Part shown: positions 46,005 through 58,300 of the stretch, piece after piece
Position numbering within the stretch: position 1 is the stretch's first letter
Layout: the number at the start of each line of letters is the position of its first letter
DNA from: Taxillus chinensis
Taxonomy: Eukaryota > Streptophyta > Magnoliopsida > Santalales > Loranthaceae
DNA: 64,000 bases
Assembly (NCBI GenBank): GCA_023512835.1
Contig: CM042090.1
Coordinates: forward strand, 17,824,356-17,888,355
Direction of reading: 5' to 3'
The notes under the pieces: generated by a model
What the model was told of the DNA's origin: nothing
The model's input: only the letters and a program-made list of their open reading frames with translations
The model's database searches: none
Translations under genes and position numbers: made by a program

Positions 46005-46137
46005 GGGCTTGGATTGGACTTGGGAGGAAGAAGGGAAGGGGCTGTTGTGAGCGAGCGAGAGCGAGAGCGAGAGCGAGAGCAGAGACAGAAATGGGAGAGA
46101 CGTGGGAAAAGAGAGAAGCCGCAAAAGCCGCCATCAT
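45895..46137 (-). other. Upstream ORF overlapping the kinase start
   Basis: Two adjacent ATGs at 46137 and 46134 open an 80-codon frame that runs past the kinase ATG (46004) in another frame and stops at 45895. If transcription begins upstream of 46137, initiation here would bypass the kinase start. The start of the peptide is hydrophobic (MMAAFAASLFSHV), and the rest is repeat-driven (an Ala-Leu run from the GAGAGC repeat). It may only be a chance frame if the transcript starts further in. Confidence 0.4.
46048..46080. repeat. GAGAGC hexanucleotide repeat in the kinase 5' leader
   Basis: GAGCGAGCGAGAGC-type units repeat about five times, about 45 bases upstream of the kinase ATG. On the transcribed sense it is CT-rich, as is usual for plant leaders. 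Confidence 0.75.
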
Positions 46138-46174
46138 TATAGTAATGTAATTGTATGTATGCAGCAGGTCAGGT

Positions 46175-46207
<33 letters not shown>
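46175..46207. repeat. Run of 33 G (33 C on the kinase sense strand)
   Basis: The 33 G residues are uninterrupted, starting 171 bases upstream of the kinase ATG at 46004. Such a run can form G-quadruplex structures and is hard to sequence, so the true length is uncertain. Confidence 0.85.
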
Positions 46208-46282
46208 CGGTGGGCTGGTTTTGTGGCTTCAATGTCTAAAGCCGACTACGGACGGGCGGTTTCACAGATTTGATTGAACGAG

Positions 46283-46345
46283 TGCGTGTGTGTGTGTGTG
46301 TGTGTGTAGGCCTGGCTGTGCGTGCGTGAGTGAGTGAGTGAGTGA
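46283..46345. repeat. (GT)n and (GTGA)n microsatellites
   Basis: A GT run at about 46283-46308 is followed by GTGA tetranucleotide units at about 46326-46345. Both are upstream of the kinase gene, probably in its promoter. Confidence 0.75.
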
Positions 46346-48536
46346 GGGTGTAAGTGGGAGAGAGAATATCTCCCAAAAAAAGGTTGGTGTGTGGGGACGG
46401 TCTGCCGTCTCTTTTTCTTAGCTTTTTTGCTTTTTCTTTATTAAAGTTATCGTTGAGTCACTCGTTTTTTATCAACTTTTTATTTATTTGTTTGTTTATT
46501 TTTGGGAGAATATATGTATATATTACAACTGAGATAAAGAATAAAAGATTTGTTGCCGTCATAGTTTTTTGGTAAACAACAATATTAGCTGAGAGAGAGG
46601 GAGAGAGAGAATCTTATTCATTGAAATGCGCGGGGTGCTAAATCATTCCATTAGTTTTTGTTGCTTTCCAAAGACCAGAGACGGGAGTGAATACAAGTTT
46701 CCTAATTCCTATCTAGATTCATTAGTGTTTAATATTATTATTATTATATATATAGTTTTATTTTTATTAGCGAACATGTTTTGCGGCCGTGGGAAAACGA
46801 TTTATAGTGTTAATTATTATTATATAAAACTTATTTTATATTGGTTAATTTTATTTATTAATTTTTAATAATATATGATAATATTTTTTATTTATATCAG
46901 TTTTTAAATTTATTATATTTTATCCAAAATCCTTCCACCCCACCTGTTATTAAATTAATTTATCTTGATTTATATCGATTTTATATTTCTTTTTATATCA
47001 ATGTATTATTAAATAATAAATCATATAAATACATTTATTTTAAATCATGAAAAAATTATATTTTTATTAATGTACTTTTTATTTAATTTTACATTTATTT
47101 AATTTATATATTTCTGCTTTTTAATGTTATTTATTTATTGGTTTTCATATAAATCATATATTTCTATTTGTATTAGTTATCCCTTGTCACTGTTGGAGGG
47201 CGTCGAACTTGCCGGCGCCGACGGTGATCTTGCACAGGCCAAAAAATATAAGTATTATTATTTATTGAAATAGCCAAAATTTATTATCTAACGTGATGAA
47301 AAAACGGTTGTTAAAGTCTGCAAAAGTTTATTCTTTCGTTAAAGAAAAGTTAAAGATATTGTGACTTGACACATCTATATAACTATGCACAGTTTTGTAC
47401 TACACTTTTGTGGATTATCTTATTGTCATGTTACAGTGTATATTGTAACATTGTCGTTATCGATGACAATTAATCCCGAGTACTCCTTCATCACGTAACT
47501 TTTTTTTTTTTTTTAAATATCACACTCATGCACCTGCACGGCAAAATATGAAATTTGAGTGAAAAGAAAATAGTTAAAAAATATATAAACAAATATGAAA
47601 AAAAAAGGTTAAAAAAAAAAGTTTTTGTGTTTTTTTGTTGAAATATACAATGGGAATGCAAAAACATTTATAAATCTAACGCGTGTCATGCCTGAATTGA
47701 TGTCAAATATCATACATTAACCAATGCAACTGTCATAACTCCTGTGTGTACAAATCACGGCCATATCAGTACACAGGGAAAAGTTGAGGATCTACTCTAG
47801 TGGTATCAAACCGCTAGTGTCTCCCAGCACTTGAAAAAAAAATATATACACGCAAAAAGAGCACATATGCAAGTAAGTGACATACCCTTTCACACCACAC
47901 CATGCCCACGACCCAATCAAACACAAGATCTATATGCTATGTGTATTTGTGCGTTGTTATGGTAATATAAACAACCTAACCTAATCCACAAGATAGTGTG
48001 TCAAATGAACTTGAAGAGGATATTAGGAAACAAAGAAATCAAGCGGATTCCATCCCAAAATCATTTTTTAGACAAACAAATAGGGATTATCAAGTAATAC
48101 TATTTGATTAAAGTATCATTCTTCAATTAAAACGAAGAAAGAAATTAAAACAGAAAATAAGAAGAGAAAAAACGGTACACATGAAACAGGTATTAAATTT
48201 TAAAAAACATTGTTCATGATGTTATTATTTCATTGTTAATATTAAAATATTAAAAAGTACAGTTTTTAATATTTTTTATTAAATTATATATTTATAATAA
48301 CAATTTTTTCATTTAAGGATACCATACCAGTGATATAATTAGGTATTATTGGTTGGTATCAAATATATAATTGGAAGCTCTAATTTATACACACACACGG
48401 GGGGGTGATAAATAAAAAAGAGAAGCAGTAAGTAGAGCGCGATAAGGGTCGTTCCATCATGATTAAAAAATTATGATCCACCAGTCGATACTCATTTTTT
48501 TTAAATTTTTTTTCATATATATATATATATACATAC

Positions 48537-48569
<33 letters not shown>

Positions 48570-49978
48570 CTATATATATATATAACTATGTAGATAAAAT
48601 ACACGATTAATTTGAACCATTTGATTTGCGTCTAATGGTTCGAATTTAAATTTTATTTCACTATAATTCTATTACAGTAAATTATTACGATTAAATAAAA
48701 TTTTAACTATGTAATATCTAAGAGGCCAAATTAACCATATACACTTACGTTAAAGACAATACATATATTTACTATGTATCATTGTATAAATATATTATTA
48801 TCACATAATTTTGACCACCAGCAATGCTGAGCAAGGCTACATCCCGCCAGCTATGTAAATAAACAATCGATAAACCCTTAGCTGGATTGAATTCGATGCG
48901 TCTACAAAGCGAAGCAAAATATTTATTACAGTTGACCCATCATGGAGCATGAACGTGTAGACTTATTAACGCGTATTAACAACACGCCCAAAAGGTAAGG
49001 AAAAACGTCACCGAATTGATACATTTTACAATATTTTGACTCGGTGCAGCTAATATTTAAAGCTGACCCTAGTGATTTATTTACGAAATTTGTTATTTTC
49101 TGTTTGGTAAGATAGAGAAAAGGAGAAAGAAAAGAGGTGAAAAAGAGATAAAAATGAAAATGAATACAAAAAGAGAGTGAAATGGATGTGATTGGTTGAC
49201 ATAAAAAATAAGAATAAAAGTATTATATAGTATATTTTTATAATTATTAATTTGTTATTATTATATAAAAAAGCAAGTACATAATAACACGGTTTATTTT
49301 AAACCCAAAATCATATCTATGAAAATTGTACAAGATTTTTTTTGACACTTTTTAGATGTAATTTAAGTTTTCCGCCACGGTAAAGTTAAAATTCCATATA
49401 TTTTATGTATTACTATTCCTTTTTCATATTTTGTCCGCATTAGCCAATCAGAGGTTAAAGGGGCTGAAAATGGATCAGCATTCAAAATTTGCCGCCGAGA
49501 TTGACTAATCTAATGAACAAGTCTTCGGCGCACTCCATAGTTTGTAATATTTTTTTAAATATTTCTAATTAAATTAGGAGTGAATTTGAGTGAATTGCAT
49601 GATATAAAACTTGTCTAAGTCATATTACTTGGACTGATGGACTGGCTACTAAATTAAATAATGACACTTTCTTATGTATCATTGTTTTTTGAATACGTCA
49701 AACCGTTGTAATCGCACCTCCAATTCGGGGGAGTATAATAAAGTATGCGAATCATTAATTAAAGGCATATAATATTGTTTTGGACATCTTGTTGGGAATG
49801 TGGACCCACGCAGCTGAATTTGCATGCCCGCAATTCGAAATATTTGTAGTCAATGTCTTTGCGCGTGATATGCGGTGGCGGAGGGGTCGGCATTTACTAT
49901 CGATCACTTGCAGATCACCGTCAACGAAACCGGCGGAAACCGGGAACTGTCACCGCTACACGCCGCAGTGCTCAATTA

Positions 49979-50010
<32 letters not shown>

Positions 50011-52161
50011 CAAAAATATGAATATATATCACTTGCCAGACTCGCAGTTCGTTATACGCTGCCGTTTCAAACAACGCGCGGTCGGCGCTGGAGTTGACGC
50101 GCTTCGCGATGTTTCCTGCTGGAGGAGGGAGAGGGGCCCTTCCTGGCTGGGTCGTCGTCCATGCCTCCACGGAGCCGACGGGCGCGGAGCGGTTGGTGGT
50201 ATCAACAATCAATACATAGGACTATAGGAGGTGGGTGTGGGCGAAGTCCTATTTCTAGTGTGCTGGAATTTATTTATTTTATATTATTACCTGCACTCAT
50301 AATATTATATATATATATATTTATGAGATTTAATGTTTTATATTTTTATAAATATATTATCTTTTAACAAAAATTATTTTAATAGAATAAAAAAAAATCA
50401 AAATTAAACCTGCTGTTTTATTTTGCGGTTTTCTTCCTGGACCCTGATGGGCCTGGGCCAAATCTGGAATGGGCTTTAATCCATCCGCTCGTCGGACCCC
50501 CGGTTTTTTTTTTTTAAATTTTATTTCGTCATGACAATATGTTAACTCCATCCGACACATGAATGTTAATTAGTAAGGCAATGTCGGACTTACGCGCGTG
50601 CTTTATTTTGTGGAGCACACACGCGGGCGTGAGGATGGGGGGTGGGTTTTGGACCCTTTGGTAGTTGTTAGGTATTGAAAGGGTCCATTATTTAGTGCAA
50701 GTGTTCTCTACATACATACACGTACGTGGAGCTTCGCAATTGGACAACCATGGATTCGGTTTAGAATTGAGAATCGTTGTCCTACGACTTACGTTGAAGT
50801 GGGGTACGGGAACCCGATGGCGAAACGCGGCGGCAGCAGCAGCATTCGGTAATGGTCAACGTCAACCGGCTTGCTCATTTCCCCGACCCCATTGTATTGT
50901 AGCTAGTCCAATGGCCTGGCATGTATCATAGCTTTCACAGTAACGTAAACGTACGCACCGCCTAGATAGATAGTTTAAGGTTAGCAAATGCTTGGTTGTG
51001 TATGTCACCATGTGAAGAAGCATGCGCGGGGCGCGGCGGATAGGACACAAGGCAAGACACTAACTTATGGGGGGACAACAACTCTTAAATTTAAAGCTCG
51101 TATATGCAACGGCTTTGAGGTTGATTATGTTTATTTAGATTATGTTAAAGCATGTGAAATTGTATAAATAATTGACTGTGTATATATATATATATATATA
51201 ACGTACGGCCCTTTCTCTACGCGGACTTTGTCCAGCCCCCACCTCTGCTCCAATTGTTCGGACAACCGACCGACGACCGCAGGATCTAAGTCTGAGGACG
51301 CGGTTGCGGGACGATGAGACTGCCGCGAACCACCTACCGGCAGTGCCTTGACAGCATCCCTCGGTCGTCTTTGGCGGTCCAGGAGACATCGACACCGTAC
51401 GGCGGCTTCGCCCCTGTAACTCGATCTGCATTCTTGTCGTGGCCCTCAACACACAGGATCGGAGCGCTCACATTGATTTGTTTCATGAGCGCACTAAACG
51501 TACAAATATGATGTTGCCAAAGGAATTACCCACTTACTTTTGATTGGCTCTGCACATCTCTTCACTAAGGCTTCTTTTGATGGCACTACTTTTAAAACGT
51601 TAGTCGGTATATTTACTCCCACCTCGAATTTGCGGAGAATATTATACCCTGATTATAATTAATTTATGTAAATTATAGTGAATTACAAAATTAAATTAAT
51701 TTATTCTATATTATAAAATATTTTATTATACCAGAACTATAATGACAATCCATTGTACCATATGATGATTAGGGGAGAAAATTTATGTTTTTCCTGCGAT
51801 CAAAATTTATCAGGTTGGACAATATGTTCTTTTTTCATTGATTAGCAAGGTTTTTCTTAAAAAAAAAAAAAGAAATGATCAAGAAAACAGGCAACAGTTG
51901 CGCAGTAGCAGCAACGACCCTATTCCATATGCTACGACGCAAACAAACGAGTACAAAGAGGCAGTAACAAAGGCCATTGCTCATCACGCGTCATCAAGGA
52001 TGTAAGGTGCGAACGTAAAGTTCTTAGCGACAAAGACAAAATAGAGTCCATACAAATCTCCATTTCATAAGAACTAGGAAGACTATCTCATGTAGCCAGA
52101 ACTCACCCTGCACAACCCAAATAAAAAAAAAAAAAGGTACAACTTAGGACACTAATTAGGC
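46346..52161. other. Intergenic region between the kinase and SAC51-like genes
   Basis: No gene is supported. 46900-49780 is AT-rich, with an ATAC/TA microsatellite at about 48515-48590 and a poly-purine stretch near 49110-49170. Two GC-rich blocks (about 49795-50235 and 50580-51500) interrupt this and give short open frames on both strands, without a recognisable family. TA runs occur at 49983-50010 and 51180-51200. The part from about 51850 to 52161 should be the 3' UTR of the bHLH gene. Confidence 0.5.
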
Positions 52162-53199
52162 TCACTCCTGATTAAACCCCAAGCTTTTGGCTTTACACTT
52201 GAGTGATTTGAGGTACTGGATAGCTTCATCGAGAACGACAACAGCACTGTCACACTTCCCACGGGGAATTATGCTCCGCAGGACCCTCACAGTCTCACGA
52301 ATTTTCTTGTTTCTCATCCTCCTGTCGCCTGCAAAAGAACACATTTTGTCCGGCCTTGCATTCAGGCTGTCGGCACAACTGGATTCTGCATCATCAGCAT
52401 AGTCGTTGAACTCGACATATCTGTCTGGCTTCTCTGAATCCGCGTAGCCCCCGTCATTAAGTTTTTGCCTCTTGAAGCAGGTATCAGCAGTACCCTCATC
52501 AATCCATTCTGAGTTATAATGATTCGACATGGCACCAGGTGAATGCCCTGTACTCTTTTCTTCATCTTCCTCGCTATCATCATCATCAGAGTAAAGCAAG
52601 GCATTCAACTCTTCGGTGTCTTCATGCAGCTCACTTCCAGCGTCTGCACGGCGACTCTCATTTACATCCCCGAGTGGCAGAACATGAGAATGTGGGGCTT
52701 CAATTCCCGGGTGTTCCGAACTCAAATTACAAGCCTCGTAAGTTGCTGGGCTCCAAGGAGGAGGCGGCGGCCGTATAGGCGGGCATGCAGCAAAGGAGCT
52801 CACAAACAACCTTTTTTGATCCGCAGACCGATCAAAAACAATAAACCTTTTCTGACCAGAATTTGGCCTTGCATCGTGTGCGCTTATCTGTCTTATATCT
52901 TCGTAGGTGCTAGGCAGTCGCTTCATGATGCCTGAGTTTGGGAGGGGCACAAAGGCCTGTCGGTAACGCGGGAAACAATAAAACCAGCCATGAGGTTTAT
53001 TTTCACCTGCCTGCGTATGAGGCGGGCTCGGCTTGGTGGTTGAAATCAAATTAGCATTTGAGCCAATGAATCCGGACGCCCCGCTCGGCTGGCCCAACCC
53101 CAACTCAAGGTCAAGGGGATCATCATCTACGGAATTCAACTTGGGTAACTGCCAATCACCGTGTGAATGAGACAGCCATGATCTACAATCCTCTCCCAT
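52162..53199 (-). CDS. SACL: SAC51-like bHLH transcription regulator
   Basis: This single-exon frame of 345 residues starts MGEDCRSWLSH and ends GFNQE. Arabidopsis SAC51 is of nearly the same length. Features seen: an LDLELGL stretch (29-35, EAR-like), a GWFYCFPRYRQAFVP motif, Pro-rich PPIRPPPPPW, a conserved ELNALLYSDDDDSEEDEE acidic patch (about 197-214), and a C-terminal helix-loop-helix (about 293-340, RRMRNKKIRETVRVLRSIIP...VLDEAIQYLKSLK). The basic region is weak, so DNA binding may be atypical. SAC51 relatives act in xylem/stem development downstream of thermospermine, and their translation is limited by a conserved uORF, which is present here at 53435-53680. An intron acceptor (TTTTTTTAG) lies 17 bases before the ATG, so the leader is spliced. 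Which SAC51/SACL paralogue this is cannot be told. Confidence 0.92.
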   Translation of the reverse strand: MGEDCRSWLSHSHGDWQLPKLNSVDDDPLDLELGLGQPSGASGFIGSNANLISTTKPSPPHTQAGENKPHGWFYCFPRYRQAFVPLPNSGIMKRLPSTYEDIRQISAHDARPNSGQKRFIVFDRSADQKRLFVSSFAACPPIRPPPPPWSPATYEACNLSSEHPGIEAPHSHVLPLGDVNESRRADAGSELHEDTEELNALLYSDDDDSEEDEEKSTGHSPGAMSNHYNSEWIDEGTADTCFKRQKLNDGGYADSEKPDRYVEFNDYADDAESSCADSLNARPDKMCSFAGDRRMRNKKIRETVRVLRSIIPRGKCDSAVVVLDEAIQYLKSLKCKAKSLGFNQE

Positions 53200-53434
53200 C
53201 CAAGCAGAACGATATACTAAAAAAAATGACACAAGCAAACCATATATACACATATATATCAAAGAAATTAATGGTAAACATCCAAATAATACAATTACAA
53301 GCTCAAAATCAAACTCGTAAACAAAGCCTTACCACAAAATATTTGCAGTTTAAAAATTGCAGGTTACTTTCTCTGACGAAATTGAAAAAAAAACAAACTT
53401 CAGCTTGAATTTATCACGTAACTGTGGAATCTAC

Positions 53435-53680
53435 CTACGTCACCGGCTTAAGCAAATGACGAAAATATTCAGCCTGCAAACAATTGCATAAGAAAGAAGC
53501 AGAGTTAGGCCTTCAATCCACAGCAAATGACGGGTTATGTTGGATAGTTCTACAAACCTGGCAATCTTGAAGTGGTTGAAAGCATGCGATGACTCTAACT
53601 ATGATTGTGGCATTCCCAGCAATGACACTCTCGTGTTTCAATGCCTTAAATCTTGTCTGACCCGCTGATTGGCACACCAT
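53435..53680 (-). CDS. Conserved peptide uORF of the SAC51 family (53 codons, spliced)
   Basis: The ATG at 53680 opens MVCQSAGQTRFKALKHESV...FQPLQDCQ (41 codons, to 53558). An intron (53557-53474, GT-AG) leads to AEYFRHLLKPVT and a TAG at 53435-53437. Total 53 residues. This matches my recollection of the Arabidopsis SAC51 uORF in length and sequence, including the AEYFRHLLKPVT-type end. In that family the peptide blocks translation of the main ORF, and thermospermine relieves the block. Both exons are intact, so the control is probably functional here. The next exon of the mRNA carries the main ATG. Confidence 0.92.
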
Positions 53681-53773
53681 AACTACTACCCAAATGTTTA
53701 ATGAAATACAAAAGTTTTCCAAAGACAACAAGAGACGACTCAAACCACCCTAAAACTTTAGCTGCCTAAGTAC

Positions 53774-53833
53774 TCAGATGATCCAGAGGACGAAGTAGGG
53801 GATGCCCACAAAGAGATTAGACGCCATGGACAT
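53774..53833 (-). other. Possible additional short uORF in the SAC51-like leader
   Basis: An ATG at 53833 opens 19 codons (MSMASNLFVGIPYFVLWII) ending in TGA at 53774, upstream of the conserved uORF. Arabidopsis SAC51 is known to have several uORFs in its leader. Whether this one is in the mature mRNA depends on leader splicing that I cannot fix. Confidence 0.35.
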
Positions 53834-55149
53834 ATGAAGGTCGATTTAAGAGTAAAAAGAAGGTTGGGGGTGTCTTCTCTGAGCAAGAGTGATCTACACG
53901 ATGACTTTGCAATACAAGTTCAAGGAAACAACTTTGCGGAAGACATCAACAAAAAGACTGAACCACCACATGCCGCCCTTCCCTGTAAACATATAGCCAA
54001 GACTACTTTTCTTCTAATACTAACAGAAATTTCTGCAACAAAAACACAACATACAAGGCAATCAGTCAAATAATAAAAAATAACGTTAAAGTGGATATTT
54101 GAGGGGAAAAGATCGGTAGATGAAAACTGGAACAACCATAATTAATACAGGACAGCCAACTGATGGAAACTTTTGTGAAACTAAAAGAGAAAAGTTCCGC
54201 TACTGTTGCATGAAAAATTATATGGCATGGAAGTTATTGATCGGTTTAAGATATATTTCACCATAAACGTTTTATTGGCCTGGAACTCGGTAAAACAAAA
54301 AAGAAAATTGTAAAACAATTAAACACCCAACAATAAGACAATGTTGGTGGGAGCTTTTAGACCCTTTTGGCCCTCTGCTCTTGTATTTATTTCATATTAC
54401 ATTCAATCCAAAAACGTTTTTATATATAACTTAAACAAATGAAAATGCTGTTTTGAATTATTGTTTCCTATTTTTGAAGCCCCTTTTTAAAAAAAAAAAA
54501 AAAAACCCTCCAACTTATGTAAATTTGGCAAACATGTTATCACCTCAAGTTTATGAAGACCGTCTACTCAGCCCAGATTTGATGTGTTCCGGAGATGTAT
54601 CCTTAGCCAAAAATCTTCCTTTCTTTCTGTCATTTTTTTTTTGTTGAATTTGATTGTCTTTTCGAACATCATCATTGACTTACTCGTTACTTCAGAACCA
54701 ATAATCTCTTTTTTTCATCGATTGACCACATTTAAGCTCGATTGAATATAAATTAAAATGTGATCAAACGAAAAAATAATAATATATTGATTTCAAATTG
54801 ACGTGAAAATTGGCCTACGTGATAATGTTTGATAAAAATAAAAGTTTCAAACAACAATCAAGGCGACCATTTTTGCCAACACACGACGGTAGACATGAGA
54901 CGTAAAATCCGGCCTCCTTTATTATAGGCCTTAAGAGCTAATAATTATTAATTAATGCCAAAACAGTTACTTGATTAAAAATCAGTTAAACATCCCAAAA
55001 TCGTCATGAACCTAAATATAAAGACCAAAAGAGGCCACGCGGGAGGAAACACACATACGGCAGCAAATTTAAACACAAGAAAGCGATTCCAGTCTCAGCC
55101 CTTACCTTAAAAAAAAAAAAAAAAGACCCAGATTTCATTCATAATCAAC

Positions 55150-55360
55150 GAGCAACTTACAGGGAATCGATGAGACGTAGAAACCCAAATCGCCTTATCT
55201 ACGTACCGGAACAGAGACAGATCCAACCCCACAGACACAAAAGAACAATCACAGAAAAGTCCAGTGGCGTAGCAGCGTGGAAGAAAGAAGAGAGAGAGAG
55301 AGAGAGACGTAGAGAGAGAGTGAAAGTGGCAATTGGGAGTGGTAAGGGAAGGAGGTTTTA
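55150..55360 (-). promoter_or_regulatory. Probable first noncoding exon and core promoter side of the SAC51-like gene
   Basis: On the minus strand this block is CT-rich (a CTCTCTCT run at about 55290-55320), followed by GTGTCTGTGGGGTTGG and good donors (CCG|GTACGT near 55205 and CCT|GTAAGTT near 55160). This is the usual look of a plant 5' leader exon. Its assignment to the bHLH gene rests on orientation and distance only. The GA/CT run is a microsatellite. Confidence 0.45.
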
Positions 55361-58300
55361 TGGAAAGATGAGGAGACGAACACGCTCCTGGATTTTATTT
55401 GATGGGGTTTGGTTGATCATCAGGATACGTACGTGCGGAGTGCACGCAAGAGATTCATATTCGCGTGTGACATGATAGGGATGCGCACTCTTGGTCTTTG
55501 GCTTGCCGGCAGACGCCAAAAATATATTTTAGATTATCATTTAAATATGGTTTTGGTTTTTTTTAATTTGTAAATTTTATGTGTTGGGTAGTGAATTTTT
55601 TTACCTACTTAACCAGATAAAACCTGTTGTTTTAATTAGTTTATTTAATTATTTTGTTATTTGTCGATCTTTTATTTATTCATTAAATTTAAGTTAAATA
55701 TCATGTAAAATTTTGCACTTCGACCAAAAAAACATAAACAAAATCTCCTGTGCTTCTTTCATCTTGAATTTACTTGGGTCGAAACGCATGCGTTTTGAAC
55801 CAAGACAGTGTCCAGGAAAACTGTCTCACAATAAGACACACGGATAGTATCACGGCAGGAGAAAAATTGTTTAATGTTGCATGGTTTTGAGTTACAGTTA
55901 TGTCTTGCTGCACATGTAATTTTAAATATTTGACTCTTAAAAAAGTATGTGTTTATAGTCAAAGTAGGTTGAAAATATATGTATTTCATGAATTCCATTA
56001 ATGACCCATGTAAATAGGTTTTATTACATAATTTTAATGATATCATTAAATCTCTCATCACCGTAAATAGAATTATCTAATCTTTTTTTTATCATAACAT
56101 AATATCATATCAGCGGCTAAAATCAGCTATTACTAACAAAAAAGTACTCGTGTATCAGTTTCAATAGGCTTCAGTCTCTCTTAGCTAAGCAAAATGATTG
56201 TAGCATTATTAGTTCCACCTCCATCCTAGAAACTAGAAGTGGACACATCAATCTGGGGTCGAACCAACCGAGCTATCAATCTGGTTGAGACCCAATGATC
56301 AACAAATGTATAGCTGTAATCGGTATAATTCATTTAAAATAAACACGAGAAAGGAAAATTTTATTGAGTCCACATTTGATTGGATAGCAATTGAAATGAA
56401 CACAAAAAAAAACTTAACATTGATTTATACTCTAGGAGTAAATAGCTAAATCTCAAAATATTATTTTAATATATTTTAGTCAAAATATAAATTTAGAGTA
56501 TAATTTATGATTAATGTTACTATGTTTAGATAAATTTAATGAATTTTGTAACTAATCAACTTTTAGTATTCTAAATATGTTTAACGGGGCGAGCAAAGGT
56601 AACATGACTTGGGTTTTAATTTCATTAGGAAACTAAGTTTGAATTTGTTGGTGAGCAAAAGCATCTAACTATTGTATTAATCTGACCTATTATTGACTTT
56701 GTTGATATTTGTATGCAAAAAATTTAATCGTTAGATTACTGTAACCTTTTATAAAAATAATACATATTTCGTGAATATTCAATATAACAATTAATTTTTA
56801 AAACAAATACGAATATAGATAGGAAAAATCATTATTGACCTGTCATTGTTCTCTAGCAAATCCAGGCAATAGGAAAATGTGAGTATTTACCCCTTACTTG
56901 GTTAATGTGGGAAAGGTATGGAAAAGGTACCGCAAAGCAGGAAAGATATAGAAGTTAAATTTTCTCTTATTTGGCTTCACACAGCAAATTTCAAATGACA
57001 TAAAAAAAGGTATATTGAAAAGCGTGTATGATTTTCATAACAGAGGGAGTTTGAGTTTATGTTACTTTTTGAATAAATTACCGTAATAACACATTAATAA
57101 TGATAAAAAAAAATATTAAATATTTTATTATATAATATTTTTTCACATTATTTTTCATATCAACCAACCACACTCATTTCTTATATATTTTTTTTCACCC
57201 ATCTTCCTTTCTATACTTCTTACATCTATTTTCTTTCTACCTTTTTAATGCTAACATGGAGACGTGCGCGAAATGATTTACATTTAATGAAAAATAATAA
57301 TTTAAAATATGAAGGAAAAAAAACAGCAAGTCTTTTTATATAGGAAGCGCCGAAACAAGTGATTGATATGAGGAGGCCAAACGGTGGATGTGGGATGGGG
57401 CAGCATTAGCAACTTCCGATTTGAAAACACCTTTAAAGAGAGCTTTTGTTAAGTATTTGTGGATTTGTTTGACGGAAAGTTTCACTAAAAGAAACAAAAA
57501 GAGTGTGGTACCGCTTTTACTATACCAAATAAATAAAATCAAGTTTACGCCACACCGCACCTACCGTTTTAAAAGAAATATCATTAAAAACGTACCAATT
57601 ACTCACTCGCTTTTTTTTTATAGACGGACTATTTGACGCCTCACCCGTCCTCGGACCCGACCCGTTTCTCCAATATTTTTTTAAAAAAACCATATATATA
57701 TATATATATATAAAATTGTTTGGGTGTCTTTTTGCAGGCCGATTGACGGAACGGAGCACCTCACATCATTCACGGTTTGAACAAGCGTCAAATAATTGGG
57801 GTATGCGTTGGCACTTAGGATGCCATCGTATCCATATATCATCGTATGCTTTTGATATCGTATAAGCAGCAATATCTAATATGGACCATTTGATCTATTT
57901 TCAACTCGGTGCCCCGTAGCCTCATCCGTCCACGCTCACTTTGATCTAATACTTCAAGCTAGTCAAATTTATCATAATTTCGTGAAGTTGGACCAGCAGA
58001 TACAAACATTTGAATTTTATCAAATTTTATACAACACATGTAAAATTTATAGATAATTTTTATTAAAATATTTTAATATTTCACTTTTCAGGTTTAATTT
58101 ATATGCATTTAAACGAAACTATAATATAAAACATTGAAAACAATTTTTAACTTTTCAAATTACAAGTATTACATAAGATATAAACCTAATTATGTAAAAA
58201 AAACGACATAATGATAAATAACAAGATTTAGCATGATTTACAAACTCCGGCTTATCAACTGTGATTCTATTTTTTAAATACCAGATCAACCCGTCACTCA

